Of a stretch of 60,613 bases of DNA, positions 31,980 through 40,886 are shown piece after piece. This DNA is from Flavobacteriales bacterium. GTDB lineage: Bacteria > Bacteroidota > Bacteroidia > Flavobacteriales > CAJXXR01. The position numbers were made by a program, and so were the translations under genes. Location: contig JAOAQX010000011.1 of the NCBI GenBank assembly GCA_025210805.1, positions 64,673 through 125,285 of the forward strand, written 5' to 3'. The notes under the pieces are model-generated. The model did not search any database. It saw only the letters and a program-made list of their open reading frames with translations, and was not told the origin of the DNA. The stretch's first letter is position 1; each line of letters opens with the position of its first letter.

Positions 31980-32405
31980 TTATTCCGATTGTATTGCTAA
32001 ATCTAAAGCAACTTTTCTTCTTTTTACTTTAAATTTTGTCATTTCGAAGGTTGGTTTTGCCATGAGCGGAAAAATATTTTCTCCAGAGAAACTATAGGGT
32101 TCTGTTGGAATTCCTTTTGAGTTTCTATCCAAGTTCTTATTGTCGTTGATGTCTTGAAACATCGCAACAGCATATTCTCCTCTAGGAAGCTCAAAGGTCA
32201 TAGTATTACCTTTAGATACCGCCATTCTTCTTGCGGTAAAAGGTGCATCTCCTAAGAATGTTTTAGCGTCTTTGTAGATGGCTACCATCCAATACCCTTT
32301 TTGAGATTGAGCATGGGTAAAGGTTAAATTTACTTCGGTAGTCTTTTGTGAAAAACCATTGGAAATCATTAAAAGACTCATAAGTGATAAAATAATTGCT
32401 TTCAT
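31980..32405 (-). CDS. Secreted DUF2141 protein
   Basis: 141 residues from the ATG at 32405 (MKAIILSLMSLLMISNGFSQ), which gives a Sec signal peptide. Longer upstream starts would precede it with polar sequence. The DUF2141 pattern is visible: LTFTHAQSQKGYWMVAIYKDAKTFLG, GEYAVAMFQDINDNKNLDRN and GIPTEPYSFSG. The family is a small periplasmic beta-sandwich of unknown function. It may belong with the two-component operon downstream but is separated by 186 bases. Confidence 0.83.
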   Translation of the reverse strand: MKAIILSLMSLLMISNGFSQKTTEVNLTFTHAQSQKGYWMVAIYKDAKTFLGDAPFTARRMAVSKGNTMTFELPRGEYAVAMFQDINDNKNLDRNSKGIPTEPYSFSGENIFPLMAKPTFEMTKFKVKRRKVALDLAIQSE

Positions 32406-32561
32406 GTTGTTTTGTTTTATGATTAAATAACTGAAGCAAATATCACTCGTATCTAGCGTATCCAAAAAATAAATATCCCCAATGGTGAATTATGATTACT
32501 GAGTGGTGAAAAGTTTTCCGTGAAAGATTTTAAAGAGTATAAAATCTAAGATATTTCTGTT

Positions 32562-33578
32562 CTATTGATCAAATAATCCTTTATTTTGGTGAAAATTGAG
32601 GTCTAGAACTTCATAAGCTTTTTCTGTACAAACACGCCCTCTTTGTGTTCTCATAAGGTAACCTTGTTGGATTAAGAAAGGTTCATATACTTCTTCAATG
32701 GTTTCAACTTTTTCGCTTACTGCCGTAGCAATTGTTCCTACACCCACAGGTCCACCTTTGAATTTCTCAATGATGGTTTGTAAAATTAGAATATCCATTT
32801 CATCCAATCCATTTTCATGAATCTTTAATGCTTGAAGTCCAAATTTGGTAATTTGAAGATCTACTTTTCCGTTCCCTTTGATTTCTGCAAAATCTCTTAC
32901 CCTTCTCAAAAGAGCATTGGCGATTCTTGGTGTTCCTCTACTTCGTCTAGCAAGTTCCAAGGCTGCACTTTCTTCAATGGGAGTTTGCAGAATTCCTGCT
33001 GATCTCTTAATAATATTCGCAAGGGTATTTTGGTCATAATATTGTAATCTACAATTAATTCCAAAACGAGCTCTGAGCGGTGAAGTCAATAAGCCTGCTC
33101 TTGTCGTTGCTCCTATTAAGGTGAAATTATTCAAGCTTATTTGTACAGTTCGAGCACTAGGCCCCGTATCAATCATGATATCAATACGGTAATCCTCCAT
33201 TGCACTGTATAGATATTCCTCAATCACAGGTGATAAACGATGAATTTCATCAATAAAAAGAACATCACCCTCATTTAGGTTCGTTAGTAAACCTGCAAGA
33301 TCTCCAGGTTTTTCTAACACAGGCCCTGAAGTAATTTTTATCTCACTGCCCATTTCATTGGCAATAATATTGGCAAGTGTTGTTTTTCCTAATCCTGGTG
33401 GTCCATGTAGCAATACATGATCTAGAGCTTCTTCACGTAACCGTGCTGCTTCCGTGAAGACTTTTAGGTTTTCTATGACTTTATCTTGCCCTGTAAAATC
33501 GGAAAAACTTAAAGGTCTAATCGATTTTTCAAAGCTGTCCTCTTGTTCAGATTCGTTATCTAAGAATATTTCATTCAT
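32562..33578 (-). CDS. ruvB: Holliday junction branch migration helicase RuvB
   Basis: 338 residues. Walker [16 protein letters not shown], Walker [10 protein letters not shown], sensor 1 [11 protein letters not shown], arginine finger region PLRARFG and winged helix at the end ([33 protein letters not shown]). It forms hexameric rings with RuvA. It is transcribed alone here and its -7 box is 6 bases from the ATG, so the mRNA may be leaderless. Confidence 0.97.
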   Translation of the reverse strand: MNEIFLDNESEQEDSFEKSIRPLSFSDFTGQDKVIENLKVFTEAARLREEALDHVLLHGPPGLGKTTLANIIANEMGSEIKITSGPVLEKPGDLAGLLTNLNEGDVLFIDEIHRLSPVIEEYLYSAMEDYRIDIMIDTGPSARTVQISLNNFTLIGATTRAGLLTSPLRARFGINCRLQYYDQNTLANIIKRSAGILQTPIEESAALELARRSRGTPRIANALLRRVRDFAEIKGNGKVDLQITKFGLQALKIHENGLDEMDILILQTIIEKFKGGPVGVGTIATAVSEKVETIEEVYEPFLIQQGYLMRTQRGRVCTEKAYEVLDLNFHQNKGLFDQ

Positions 33579-33583
33579 TGTTT

Positions 33584-33591
33584 CAAAGGTA
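33584..33591 (-). promoter_or_regulatory. Bacteroidota -7 box of ruvB
   Basis: The minus strand reads TACCTTTG, a full match, ending 5 bases before the ATG at 33578. Confidence 0.55.
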
Positions 33592-33629
33592 CACTTAATG
33601 CGTGATAAAGAAGAAGTTTATATTGACAA

Positions 33630-34877
33630 TTAAGGAGCTACAACTTGCATCAACTGACCACAAATAAGGGCGGCATAAGTTCCTAATGCATATCCTAATA
33701 CGGCTAAAAGAACTCCTACAGGGGCTAAACTAGGATGAAAAGCACCTGCTACTACAGGAGCAGAAGCTGCTCCACCAATATTCGCCTTTGATCCCACTGC
33801 CACAAAGAAATAAGGTGCTTTGATGATTTTTGCGACCACAAAAAGCAATAATACGTGTATTGCCATCCAAATCAAACCAATTACAAAAAGTTCTGGATTA
33901 TCAAATATCGCAAGTATATCCATTTTCATACCGATACTAGCAACTAGAAAATAAATAAATACCGATCCTATTTTAGAGGCTCCAGCACCTTCATAGTTTC
34001 TAAGCCTTGTAAAAGACAAAATCACTCCACCTGTGGTAGCCAAAACGATGAGCCAGAAAAAACTTGAACCTAATGAGAATTTATTTAAAAAGGGAAGATT
34101 TTCACTAATCCAAGGCGCTAGAATATCTGCACCGTAATGAGAAAAACCAGTAATTCCAAAAGCGATTCCTAGAATCACCATTAAATCAGTAAGTGTCGGA
34201 TTTTTACTAATAGAATCCTGAAAAGCTATCATCTTATTTTTTAAAGTTTCTATTGCCGTGGTATCAGCTTTCAAAAAATGGTCTATTTTATCTTTTTTAC
34301 CTATTCCAAACAATAGAAATGCCATCCAAACATTGGCAACCAAAACATCAACGATGATCATTTTTGAAAACATGGCATCATTCACATTAAATACCTCTTT
34401 CATTGCTACTTGGTTTGCTCCACCTCCTATCCAAGAACCTGCAACAGTTGTCATTCCACGCCAAACGGCTTCGGGGCCGGCTCCACCCACCCATTCTGGG
34501 GCAAAAGAAGAAACTATCAAAATTGTTAGTGGTCCTCCAATAACAATTCCTGCTGTTCCTGTCAAAAACATGATAATGGCTTTAGGACCTAGGTTGAATA
34601 TACCTTTAAGGTCAATACTCAATGTAAGCAGAACTAGAGCCGCAGGTAGCATAAACCTTGTTGCGATATAGTAAATATCCTTAGAGTCTTTTGCCGAAAT
34701 AATATTGAGCGTATTGAGAATCGCTGGCAAAAAATAGCACATCAAAAGTGCGGGTATTATTTTATAAAATTTTGACCAAAACCCTTCTTTTTTAGAAGAG
34801 GTATAGAATACAAATGCCAGCACAATGGCTAAAACTCCAAAAACGGTGGCTTTATTGGTAAATAATGTTTCTGTCAT
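33630..34877 (-). CDS. DUF819 family membrane protein
   Basis: 415 residues and about 11 hydrophobic segments. Family features include VAGSWIGGGANQVAMKEVF and, near the end, KANIGGAASAPVVAGAFHPSLAPVGVLLAVLGYALGTYAAL in pieces. DUF819 proteins (YjcL-like) resemble sodium/solute transporters with two inverted repeats. The substrate is unknown. It is a single gene between ruvB and an outer-membrane cluster. Confidence 0.85.
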   Translation of the reverse strand: MTETLFTNKATVFGVLAIVLAFVFYTSSKKEGFWSKFYKIIPALLMCYFLPAILNTLNIISAKDSKDIYYIATRFMLPAALVLLTLSIDLKGIFNLGPKAIIMFLTGTAGIVIGGPLTILIVSSFAPEWVGGAGPEAVWRGMTTVAGSWIGGGANQVAMKEVFNVNDAMFSKMIIVDVLVANVWMAFLLFGIGKKDKIDHFLKADTTAIETLKNKMIAFQDSISKNPTLTDLMVILGIAFGITGFSHYGADILAPWISENLPFLNKFSLGSSFFWLIVLATTGGVILSFTRLRNYEGAGASKIGSVFIYFLVASIGMKMDILAIFDNPELFVIGLIWMAIHVLLLFVVAKIIKAPYFFVAVGSKANIGGAASAPVVAGAFHPSLAPVGVLLAVLGYALGTYAALICGQLMQVVAP

Positions 34878-34891
34878 GATGATTGAAAATT

Positions 34892-34927
34892 AAAAAAACC
34901 CATTCATAATATACTATGAATGGGTTT
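34892..34927 (-). terminator. Rho-independent terminator of the outer-membrane gene cluster
   Basis: On the minus strand AAACCCATTCATA pairs with TATGAATGGGTTT, followed by Ts, directly after the gene ending at 34949. Confidence 0.85.
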
Positions 34928-34948
34928 AGAATATTTTACGAATGTTTA

Positions 34949-35587
34949 CTACAAGATGAAAATTACTCCGAATCTTGCAGATTTAAAATCAAACCCAAAG
35001 CTTCCATCTGTATTTGTAGTACTCCCTACACCATTTACATCAATAGAAAATGCACCTCCATATACTTGGAAACCAGCCTCAGCCATAATTCCTATTTTAC
35101 CGAATCTGAATCTTACTCCTGGACCTAATTCACCTATTCCTTGGTCTGCAGAGATATCCTGACCATTAACTTTTGCTGTAACCGTCTGCATACCAGCTCC
35201 TGCAAATATATAGGTATAATCGGTAATAAATGGAGCTCGTGATCTTAACTGTATCGTTCTCACGTTTTGATCGATTGATTCAAGCTTTCCGTCAACTGTC
35301 GGAATTTCTATTGTGTTCGGTACGTATGAAGCAAATATAGAATATTTACCCAATCCTATTTCCGCAAAAGCTCCTGGTTTTTCAATTACGGCATCGTAGT
35401 GTACCCCTAAACTTACCAAGAAAAGCTGTCCACCAGAGGCTCCGCCTCCTCCTCTTCCCGAAGAGAAACCACCTCTTGAGAAATTTCCGCCTCCATATCC
35501 GTTAATTCCTCCACTACGGAAATCAATTTGAGCGAAAGATTCGGAGATACTAAATAAAAGAACTAGGGCTAATAATATTTTTTTCAT
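34949..35587 (-). CDS. Outer-membrane beta-barrel-like protein, Gly-rich N-terminus
   Basis: 212 residues. Signal peptide (FSISESFAQ), then a Gly/Ser/Arg-rich stretch at ~24-55 (GGNFSRGGFSSGRGGGG), then alternating hydrophobic strands (LFLVSLGVHYDAVIEKPGAFAEIGLG, APFITDYTYIFAGAGMQTV) ending FGVIFIL. It fits a small outer-membrane barrel of the kind abundant in Bacteroidota. It is the third gene of a three-gene minus-strand unit. Function not recognised. Confidence 0.6.
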   Translation of the reverse strand: MKKILLALVLLFSISESFAQIDFRSGGINGYGGGNFSRGGFSSGRGGGGASGGQLFLVSLGVHYDAVIEKPGAFAEIGLGKYSIFASYVPNTIEIPTVDGKLESIDQNVRTIQLRSRAPFITDYTYIFAGAGMQTVTAKVNGQDISADQGIGELGPGVRFRFGKIGIMAEAGFQVYGGAFSIDVNGVGSTTNTDGSFGFDFKSARFGVIFIL

Positions 35588-35609
35588 TTTACTTTGTTAA
35601 TTTCTTGTT

Positions 35610-36377
35610 TTACAAATGATATCTTACACCAAATATTCCTGAATATCCAGCAATTTGTGGTTTATAAAATGGTTCAAAAATCGGGAATTTAATACTTTGC
35701 TCTCTAGACATAGAAGCAAAGAAAAGAACCTCTGCAAAAATATTTACTCTGTTAAGTCTAAGTTGTAATGTTGATTTATTCATTAACTGTAAAATGGCTG
35801 ATGAATGATTAAAATCATGAGCTCCATTTGTTGTTTCGAATACATAGTTAAAACTTGCATTATACAACATCACACCTATGGTAGGACAAACAGGGGCAAA
35901 AGCAAAACGCGAATTTTGAGAACCAATTACATATCGTCCAAAACTAAATCTTACTTGAGTAGAACTATAACTAAAATAAAACTGAGTAATATCATCAATA
36001 TAAGTCTCTTTGTTATTTTTGTCTTTAAAATCTTTGTCATAAATACTGTTAGGAAAGAAACCTAAATAGGTATTGCTATAAGTGTTATTCCCTAGCATTT
36101 TTCTATCGTTCTCTGTTGTAGAAATAGAAGCTCCTACATCAATAAACGCATAGTCATTCATTTTATACCTAAGAGACAAATCTAGACCATAAGAATCAGA
36201 CATTGCAGAATTTGAGTATTGTTTATCCTTTATCTGTGAATAAAATCCTCCTACCCCTACTTCCCAAGTTCTTAAAAAACCATCTCTAGGGCTTTTTGGG
36301 TAATATTTTTTGATTTGCGCTTGAGCAGACCATGATGCAACGAATGCAATAAATAATAGTAATATTCTTTTTGTCAT
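35610..36377 (-). CDS. Putative outer-membrane protein
   Basis: 255 residues. Signal peptide (FVASWSAQAQ), then WEVGVGGFYSQIKDKQ, SLRYKMNDYAFIDVGASIST and FGRYVIGSQNSRF, ending GYSGIFGVRYHL. The pattern is of an amphipathic beta-barrel. It begins 3 bases after the previous gene of the unit ends and has no recognised family. Its size and place between two other barrel-like genes suggest a joint role. Confidence 0.6.
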   Translation of the reverse strand: MTKRILLLFIAFVASWSAQAQIKKYYPKSPRDGFLRTWEVGVGGFYSQIKDKQYSNSAMSDSYGLDLSLRYKMNDYAFIDVGASISTTENDRKMLGNNTYSNTYLGFFPNSIYDKDFKDKNNKETYIDDITQFYFSYSSTQVRFSFGRYVIGSQNSRFAFAPVCPTIGVMLYNASFNYVFETTNGAHDFNHSSAILQLMNKSTLQLRLNRVNIFAEVLFFASMSREQSIKFPIFEPFYKPQIAGYSGIFGVRYHL

Positions 36378-36380
36378 GGC

Positions 36381-37184
36381 TTAAAATTTAAAAAACATTC
36401 GATAACCGATACTAAATGAAATTGCCGATGAAGGTCGTTCTTTATCAAACACGGAAGTGGTCATATACTGAACTTCACTAAACCACCCTCTATGAAAATG
36501 AACTCCAAAACCTACATTTGCATAAGTTCTAGAGAATTCATGGTTTATTTCTGGCACTTTGATTGATGAACCGTTGGGTAGTTTTATTTCACCGTCTCCA
36601 TTTGGAAGAAGGTCATACTTTGAATTCACTCCTTCTACCCCCACATTTAGATACCATAATTTTTTTGCTAATGCAAAGAAATAATTTGTTTCTAACGCAT
36701 AACTATAGGTCCCTACACTTGCAGAAGCCATATAAGGGTAAGGATTATCATTCAATGTAATTAAATGGTGTTCGTTATTTACAGAATAAGGTAAAAACTG
36801 TGTAAACGAAGCCGTAAGCGTAAACACTTTTAATGGAATATGGGCTCTTAATCTTAAACCATTTTCCATAAAATCCAATGGAATTCCGATATCAGCGGTT
36901 TGTGTATTGGATACTGAAGCGTCCAAAATATCAACTGTTGTTGTCGTAGTTTGAAAACTTTCATTAGTCAAATGAAACATAGAACGAAAAGAGGCATCAA
37001 TATACAAAAATGGTTTTCCTTTTCGGTTGGATCTAGACTTTGCACTCCCAAATGAAATGTTTTTGGATGGTAGTCCTCCTAAATAACGATAAGCTCTTAT
37101 CCCAAATGGCGGATGCTCATCCGACTGGGCGTAAGAGGAAAAGCCTAGAAAAAAAGCAAAAAATACGATTAAAATACTCCTCAT
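36381..37184 (-). CDS. Putative outer-membrane protein, first gene of the cluster
   Basis: 267 residues. Signal peptide (FFLGFSSYAQ). The body shows barrel strands, for example NGLRLRAHIPLKVFTLTASFTQF, YANVGFGVHFHRGWFSEVQY and ISFSIGYRMFFKF with C-terminal Phe. Function not recognised. A TATATTTG promoter box lies 18 bases upstream, so this gene leads the three-gene unit. Confidence 0.6.
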   Translation of the reverse strand: MRSILIVFFAFFLGFSSYAQSDEHPPFGIRAYRYLGGLPSKNISFGSAKSRSNRKGKPFLYIDASFRSMFHLTNESFQTTTTTVDILDASVSNTQTADIGIPLDFMENGLRLRAHIPLKVFTLTASFTQFLPYSVNNEHHLITLNDNPYPYMASASVGTYSYALETNYFFALAKKLWYLNVGVEGVNSKYDLLPNGDGEIKLPNGSSIKVPEINHEFSRTYANVGFGVHFHRGWFSEVQYMTTSVFDKERPSSAISFSIGYRMFFKF

Positions 37185-37201
37185 GAATAGATGATTTACC
37201 C

Positions 37202-37209
37202 CAAATATA
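37202..37209 (-). promoter_or_regulatory. Bacteroidota -7 box of the outer-membrane cluster
   Basis: The minus strand reads TATATTTG, a full match, directly overlapping the end of the upstream terminator. Confidence 0.55.
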
Positions 37210-37250
37210 AAAAAAGAAGTTAAATCTATGACGATTAACTTCTTTTTTTT
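37208..37250 (-). terminator. Terminator of the YedE-type transporter genes
   Basis: AAGAAGTTAA and TTAACTTCTT arms with T-runs on both strands, so it could act in both directions. Confidence 0.8.
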
Positions 37251-37268
37251 GTGTTTAACAATAATTTT

Positions 37269-37685
37269 TTAATGTGGTAATTTATCCTTAATAAGACCAT
37301 AAACAAATGTACCAAGTGCACCCATGAGTACCATCAGAACAAAAACTGAAGCACCTCTCCCAAGCCAAACAAACATAGGACCTGGGCAAGCTCCTGTAAT
37401 AGACCATCCAAGTCCAAAAATTATTCCTCCGATGATGTATTTACGTAGTCCAGCTTCTTTAATTCTGAAATACATATTTTTTTGTCGATTATTTTTCCAA
37501 TAATTCTTTTTGGCAATGGCAATTAAAATAATACCCGTTACTACAGCAGAACCAATGACTCCATACATATGAAAAGATTGGAAATGAAACATTTCTTGAA
37601 TTCTGAACCATGAAATTACTTGTGATTTAGATAATACAACTCCGAAAAGTGTTCCAAGAATAAAAAAGGGAAGTAGTTTTTTCAT
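37269..37685 (-). CDS. YeeE/YedE (DUF6691) membrane protein, second half of a split sulfur transporter
   Basis: 138 residues with four membrane helices and the conserved GWSITGACPGPMFVWLGRG (Cys in a membrane re-entrant loop), the half-transporter signature. Paired with the gene 3 bases upstream it forms a two-part YedE/TsuA-like unit. Known members carry thiosulfate or related reduced sulfur. This fits the persulfide hydrolase at 23.6-25.0 kb. Confidence 0.85.
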   Translation of the reverse strand: MKKLLPFFILGTLFGVVLSKSQVISWFRIQEMFHFQSFHMYGVIGSAVVTGIILIAIAKKNYWKNNRQKNMYFRIKEAGLRKYIIGGIIFGLGWSITGACPGPMFVWLGRGASVFVLMVLMGALGTFVYGLIKDKLPH

Positions 37686-37688
37686 GAT

Positions 37689-38243
37689 TTAGAAAATTAA
37701 AGGTAAAACAATATGAGTAACAAATAAACCGCCTATAAAAAATCCAATTACAGCAATAAGCGAAGGAAGTTGTAGGTTACTTAGGCCTGATATTGCATGA
37801 CCAGAGGTACAACCTTGAGCATAGCGTGCTCCAAATCCTACTAAAAATGGACCAAGAAGCATGAAAAACCAACCGTTTCCAGAAAATAAGTTATCCCAAG
37901 AAAAAATTTCTTTTGGAAATAAACTGTTGCCATCATGGCTCAAATTCCATCCTGCCAAAACCTCTTTGAAAGAATCTGCTAGTTCAATATCTCCAATTTC
38001 AAGAAAATTTGCACTCAAAAATCCTCCAAAAACAACTCCTAAAATAAAAGTAATATTCCATGCCTGATCTTTCCAATTACTATCAAAAAAACTACAGTAT
38101 TTACCAGCGCCGCTCATAGAGCACATAGTCTTGAAATTTGTCGAAATACCCATACCATCTCCTACATAGTGCATAGCAAACATCACCAAGGCTATTAATG
38201 GCCCCGCTATATACCATGGGAAAGGTTGAAAAATAATGTCCAT
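37689..38243 (-). CDS. YeeE/YedE membrane protein, first half of a split sulfur transporter
   Basis: 184 residues from the ATG at 38243 (MDIIFQPFPWYIAGPL). An upstream ATG would add a basic extension. Key motifs are CSMSGAGKYCSFF near residue 40 and GARYAQGCTSGHAISGLSNL, where the Cys residues line the path in the family. About five membrane helices. It is translationally close to its partner (3-base gap). Confidence 0.87.
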   Translation of the reverse strand: MDIIFQPFPWYIAGPLIALVMFAMHYVGDGMGISTNFKTMCSMSGAGKYCSFFDSNWKDQAWNITFILGVVFGGFLSANFLEIGDIELADSFKEVLAGWNLSHDGNSLFPKEIFSWDNLFSGNGWFFMLLGPFLVGFGARYAQGCTSGHAISGLSNLQLPSLIAVIGFFIGGLFVTHIVLPLIF

Positions 38244-38413
38244 AATCTTACGTCTTTTAATCGGCAAAATTCATGGAAATTTTCACTAAAAATGGTAATT
38301 CAAATCACCAGAGAATGGAGTTTTGTATATAACACTATTTTCTCCGCTATTTTATACCAATTACGGTGTTAATTCACTCATTAGACCTCATAAAGCAAAA
38401 ACTAAAAATTTCG

Positions 38414-38421
38414 TAAATTTG
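38414..38421 (+). promoter_or_regulatory. Bacteroidota -7 box of the toxin-antitoxin pair
   Basis: TAAATTTG, a full match, 18 bases before the antitoxin ATG. Confidence 0.5.
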
Positions 38422-38439
38422 TATAATAAACTTTCGATA

Positions 38440-38658
38440 ATGGATTTTCAAGCATCAAAAAAAGAATTACTGAAAACAATATTAGATATTGATAATACCG
38501 CTATGATTCAAAGAATTTCCGAATTTATTAAGAGAGAAAAAGCTGATTTTTGGAATGAACTTTCCATAGAGGAACAAAATGAAATTCAACAAGGCATGTC
38601 GGACTTAAAAAAGGGTGACAAAATTGAGTTTAATGAGTTCCTTAAAAGGATCGGTTAG
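38440..38658 (+). CDS. Antitoxin of a ParE/RelE-type module
   Basis: 72 residues from the ATG at 38440 (MDFQASKKELLKTILDI), chosen because it follows the promoter box. The C-terminal part, FWNELSIEEQNEIQQGMSDLKKGDK, is typical of the small Bacteroidota antitoxins that precede a ParE/RelE toxin. The stop overlaps the toxin GTG start by one base (TAGTG), the usual coupling. Confidence 0.75.
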   Translation: MDFQASKKELLKTILDIDNTAMIQRISEFIKREKADFWNELSIEEQNEIQQGMSDLKKGDKIEFNEFLKRIG

Positions 38659-38956
38659 TGAAAGTGTACTTATCGAAAACAGCTGAAGAAAAGCTTACCA
38701 TTCTTCTGGAATTTCTTTTAACAGAGTGGAATCAAAAAGTTCGAAATGATTTTTTGAATAAATTAAAAGCTAAAATCAACCAAATTTCTGCCCAACCTGA
38801 AAGCTGTCCTCAATCAGAAGAAGTTAAGGGTCTTTTCAAGTGTGTCGTACAAAACAAAACACATTATACTATCAAATAAATATAGAAGAACAAGCTATTG
38901 AGATTATTACCTTTATTGACATAGGCAAAACCCAAATTCTATCAAAAGAGAAATAA
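38658..38956 (+). pseudogene. ParE/RelE-type toxin, frameshifted
   Basis: Starts with GTG at 38658 (VKVYLSKTAEEKLTILLEFLL). The open frame gives only 73 residues and stops at 38879. From about 38867 the +1 frame continues the expected toxin end (LYYQINIEEQAIEIITFIDI) to a stop at 38956, giving ~98 residues, the normal toxin size. A one-base loss near 38860-38868 (after AACAAAACACA) explains this. The C-terminal strand carries important residues in the family, so the toxin is probably inactive unless frameshifting or a sequencing error is involved. Confidence 0.75.
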
Positions 38957-39180
38957 AATCACATAAAATATAACAAAAGTTAAAATCAATAAATGTAATT
39001 AGGGAAAGTGGGTACTCACCTGCCCCGCCATTAAAGTCTTTATTACTTTTAAGGATAAGAAGATAAATCTAATCAAGCGTTAATAGCTATTTAGTAGCTT
39101 GACAGCTAACCTCGCTTAAATACCTTACTAATCTTAGCCTTCGTAGGTATTAGTCTTTGGGAAATTTCGTTGTAGTAAAC

Positions 39181-39229
39181 CCTCTTTCCCCTCCCGAAAA
39201 ATCGGGACAAGCTATTCAAAGGGGGTTTA
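39181..39229 (-). repeat. Palindromic C-rich/G-rich dispersed repeat, copy
   Basis: Contains CCTCCCGAAAAATCGGGA followed by CAAGCTATTCAAAGGGGG. This is the reverse of the block found at 48081-48125 and 55683-55730. Confidence 0.8.
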
Positions 39230-39252
39230 TATCTATGAGTAGGTTAGTATTC

Positions 39253-39371
39253 AACAAGTAATACCATTTTTGGTGTTAATTTACCCATAGGTATTATGCC
39301 GATACATTGCTAAAAGCCAGTTATGAACGCAGTAAAATAAGTGGGTGATTTCAGCAAGTAATCGGTATAAT
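39253..39371. repeat. Dispersed element, copy 2 (inverted relative to 23336-23455)
   Basis: Reverse complement matches 23336-23455 over about 115 bases. It ends at a GGTATAAT boundary next to the decarboxylase gene. Confidence 0.8.
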
Positions 39372-39376
39372 CTATC

Positions 39377-40609
39377 TTATTTTCTGAAATTATCTAAATC
39401 AATAAAAAACTGATCAATCATTCCTCTTTTCACATGAGGCATTACGACAATTTTATACCAATTAGGATTTTCGTGATTATCTGAAACCAAAAAATTCTTT
39501 TCTGCTACCTCTTTTGGAATATATTGTGCCTTCATGGTAATAATGTTGATATGAGGGTTTCTAAAAAACTCTACACCTCTTTTTTCCAACCTATTACAAA
39601 TATCATCACTTCTTTGAATAAGTTTTTCCATGTTCATTTTCCAGCCCTGTGATCCGTGTAAATGAAGAATCATCCACATGGAAATAGCATTGGCTCCTGA
39701 TCTAGATCCACAAATCGTATAATCTTTACCTTGCACATAACTTGCTTCTTCTGTTTTACAATACTGAATAAAACCTTTACGAACTAAGAAAAGTCCTGTT
39801 CCATAAGGAGCTTGAAGCATTTTATGTCCATCAATAGTCATAGAAGTAATATGCGGATTTTTGAAATGATATTGACTCTCTTCGTCTGTAAATGGATAAA
39901 TAAAACCACCATAAGCCGCGTCTATATGAAGTTTGAATGTCAGATTTTCCCTTGTAAAGAAATCACAAATTGCATCGAGATCATCAACTGAACCAAACAT
40001 GGTTGTTGAACAGTTTGCAATGACAATAAAATATTTTGTACCAGTGGTTTTCCTGTTAGAAACTTTTTGTGCAAGATCTTCCAAATCCCATTTACGTGAC
40101 TCTGGGTTTACTTTGATGATTTCTTGATCTAATGCCAATAAATTTGCAGCTTTTGGCATAGAGTAATGAGAATCTTGAGAATAGATCAAACAGATTTCTT
40201 GAGGATTTGCTCCAAATTCTTTTTGGTAATAATTTCTATAACACCACATTGCTTGAATATTCGCCTCTGTTCCTCCTGGTGCTACATAACCATCGATACT
40301 TTTAGGTTCTGCTCGGAAAATTTCTTCAGAAACTAAAGATATCAACTCTCTTTCTAACCTTTGTGTACCCTTAAAAAATACTTCAGATTTTTCCTCTAAG
40401 GTATGACAACCAATGTGATTAGGATTTGCAATTAAGGTTGAAACAAAAGGGGCTTCTTTTAAAAATGGAGCATCGTCATAAAATGTTTCTTTATCGAGGT
40501 AAGATCCAGGAACACCCATCACAGGGAAGTGCTTGTAGTTCATGTTCTCTCCTAATCTACGAAATACGATTTCCTTAATCTGTTCAAAGCTTTTTCTTGG
40601 CCAATTCAT
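39377..40609 (-). CDS. Group II PLP-dependent amino-acid decarboxylase
   Basis: 410 residues. Conserved pieces: GGTEANIQAMWCYR (cofactor phosphate), HYSMPKAANLL, HIDAAYGGFIYPF (Asp binding the pyridine N) and the cofactor lysine in TIDGHKMLQAPYGTG. The family includes histidine, aspartate, glutamate and aromatic amino-acid decarboxylases. The sequence is closest in feel to histidine-type decarboxylases, but the substrate cannot be set from motifs. It is a lone gene. Confidence 0.87.
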   Translation of the reverse strand: MNWPRKSFEQIKEIVFRRLGENMNYKHFPVMGVPGSYLDKETFYDDAPFLKEAPFVSTLIANPNHIGCHTLEEKSEVFFKGTQRLERELISLVSEEIFRAEPKSIDGYVAPGGTEANIQAMWCYRNYYQKEFGANPQEICLIYSQDSHYSMPKAANLLALDQEIIKVNPESRKWDLEDLAQKVSNRKTTGTKYFIVIANCSTTMFGSVDDLDAICDFFTRENLTFKLHIDAAYGGFIYPFTDEESQYHFKNPHITSMTIDGHKMLQAPYGTGLFLVRKGFIQYCKTEEASYVQGKDYTICGSRSGANAISMWMILHLHGSQGWKMNMEKLIQRSDDICNRLEKRGVEFFRNPHINIITMKAQYIPKEVAEKNFLVSDNHENPNWYKIVVMPHVKRGMIDQFFIDLDNFRK

Positions 40610-40816
40610 ACTGATTTTCTTTAGTGTTCAAGCGAGAAGAAATAAGTTGCAAATTTGAACTATTCACGAGAAATACGAATAACCTTTTTATGATTTTTAA
40701 TCCTTTTTGTTTTTCTAAATAGATATTGTTACATAGTTACTCGCATAAATCAAAAATCACTAATCGAAAAAATTCAACATTTCAACTTAATAATAGTGAC
40801 CATTATCTTATTATAT

Positions 40817-40847
40817 ATTGAATGTTTGATACTTAGCCATAGTTTTG
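40817..40847 (+). promoter_or_regulatory. Predicted promoter of the helicase-associated-domain gene
   Basis: ATTG (40817-40820), 19 bases, TAGTTTTG (40840-40847). Good match and spacing; ATG 40 bases downstream. Confidence 0.6.
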
Positions 40848-40886
40848 TTTCGTAATCTAATTTATTGTTATAAAAATTTTTAAACT

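Larger units (their letters stand above)
38957..39376. other. 420-bp gene-free stretch with repeats
   Basis: No credible gene or tRNA. Holds a small hairpin near 39119-39149, a C-rich/G-rich palindromic repeat (39181-39229) and copy 2 of the dispersed element (39253-39371). The part at 39000-39180 stays unexplained. Confidence 0.5.

Noticed and set aside
38957-39376. tRNA or other structured RNA gene
   Set aside because: No cloverleaf or TTCGA arm. The small hairpin at 39119-39149 alone does not support an RNA gene.
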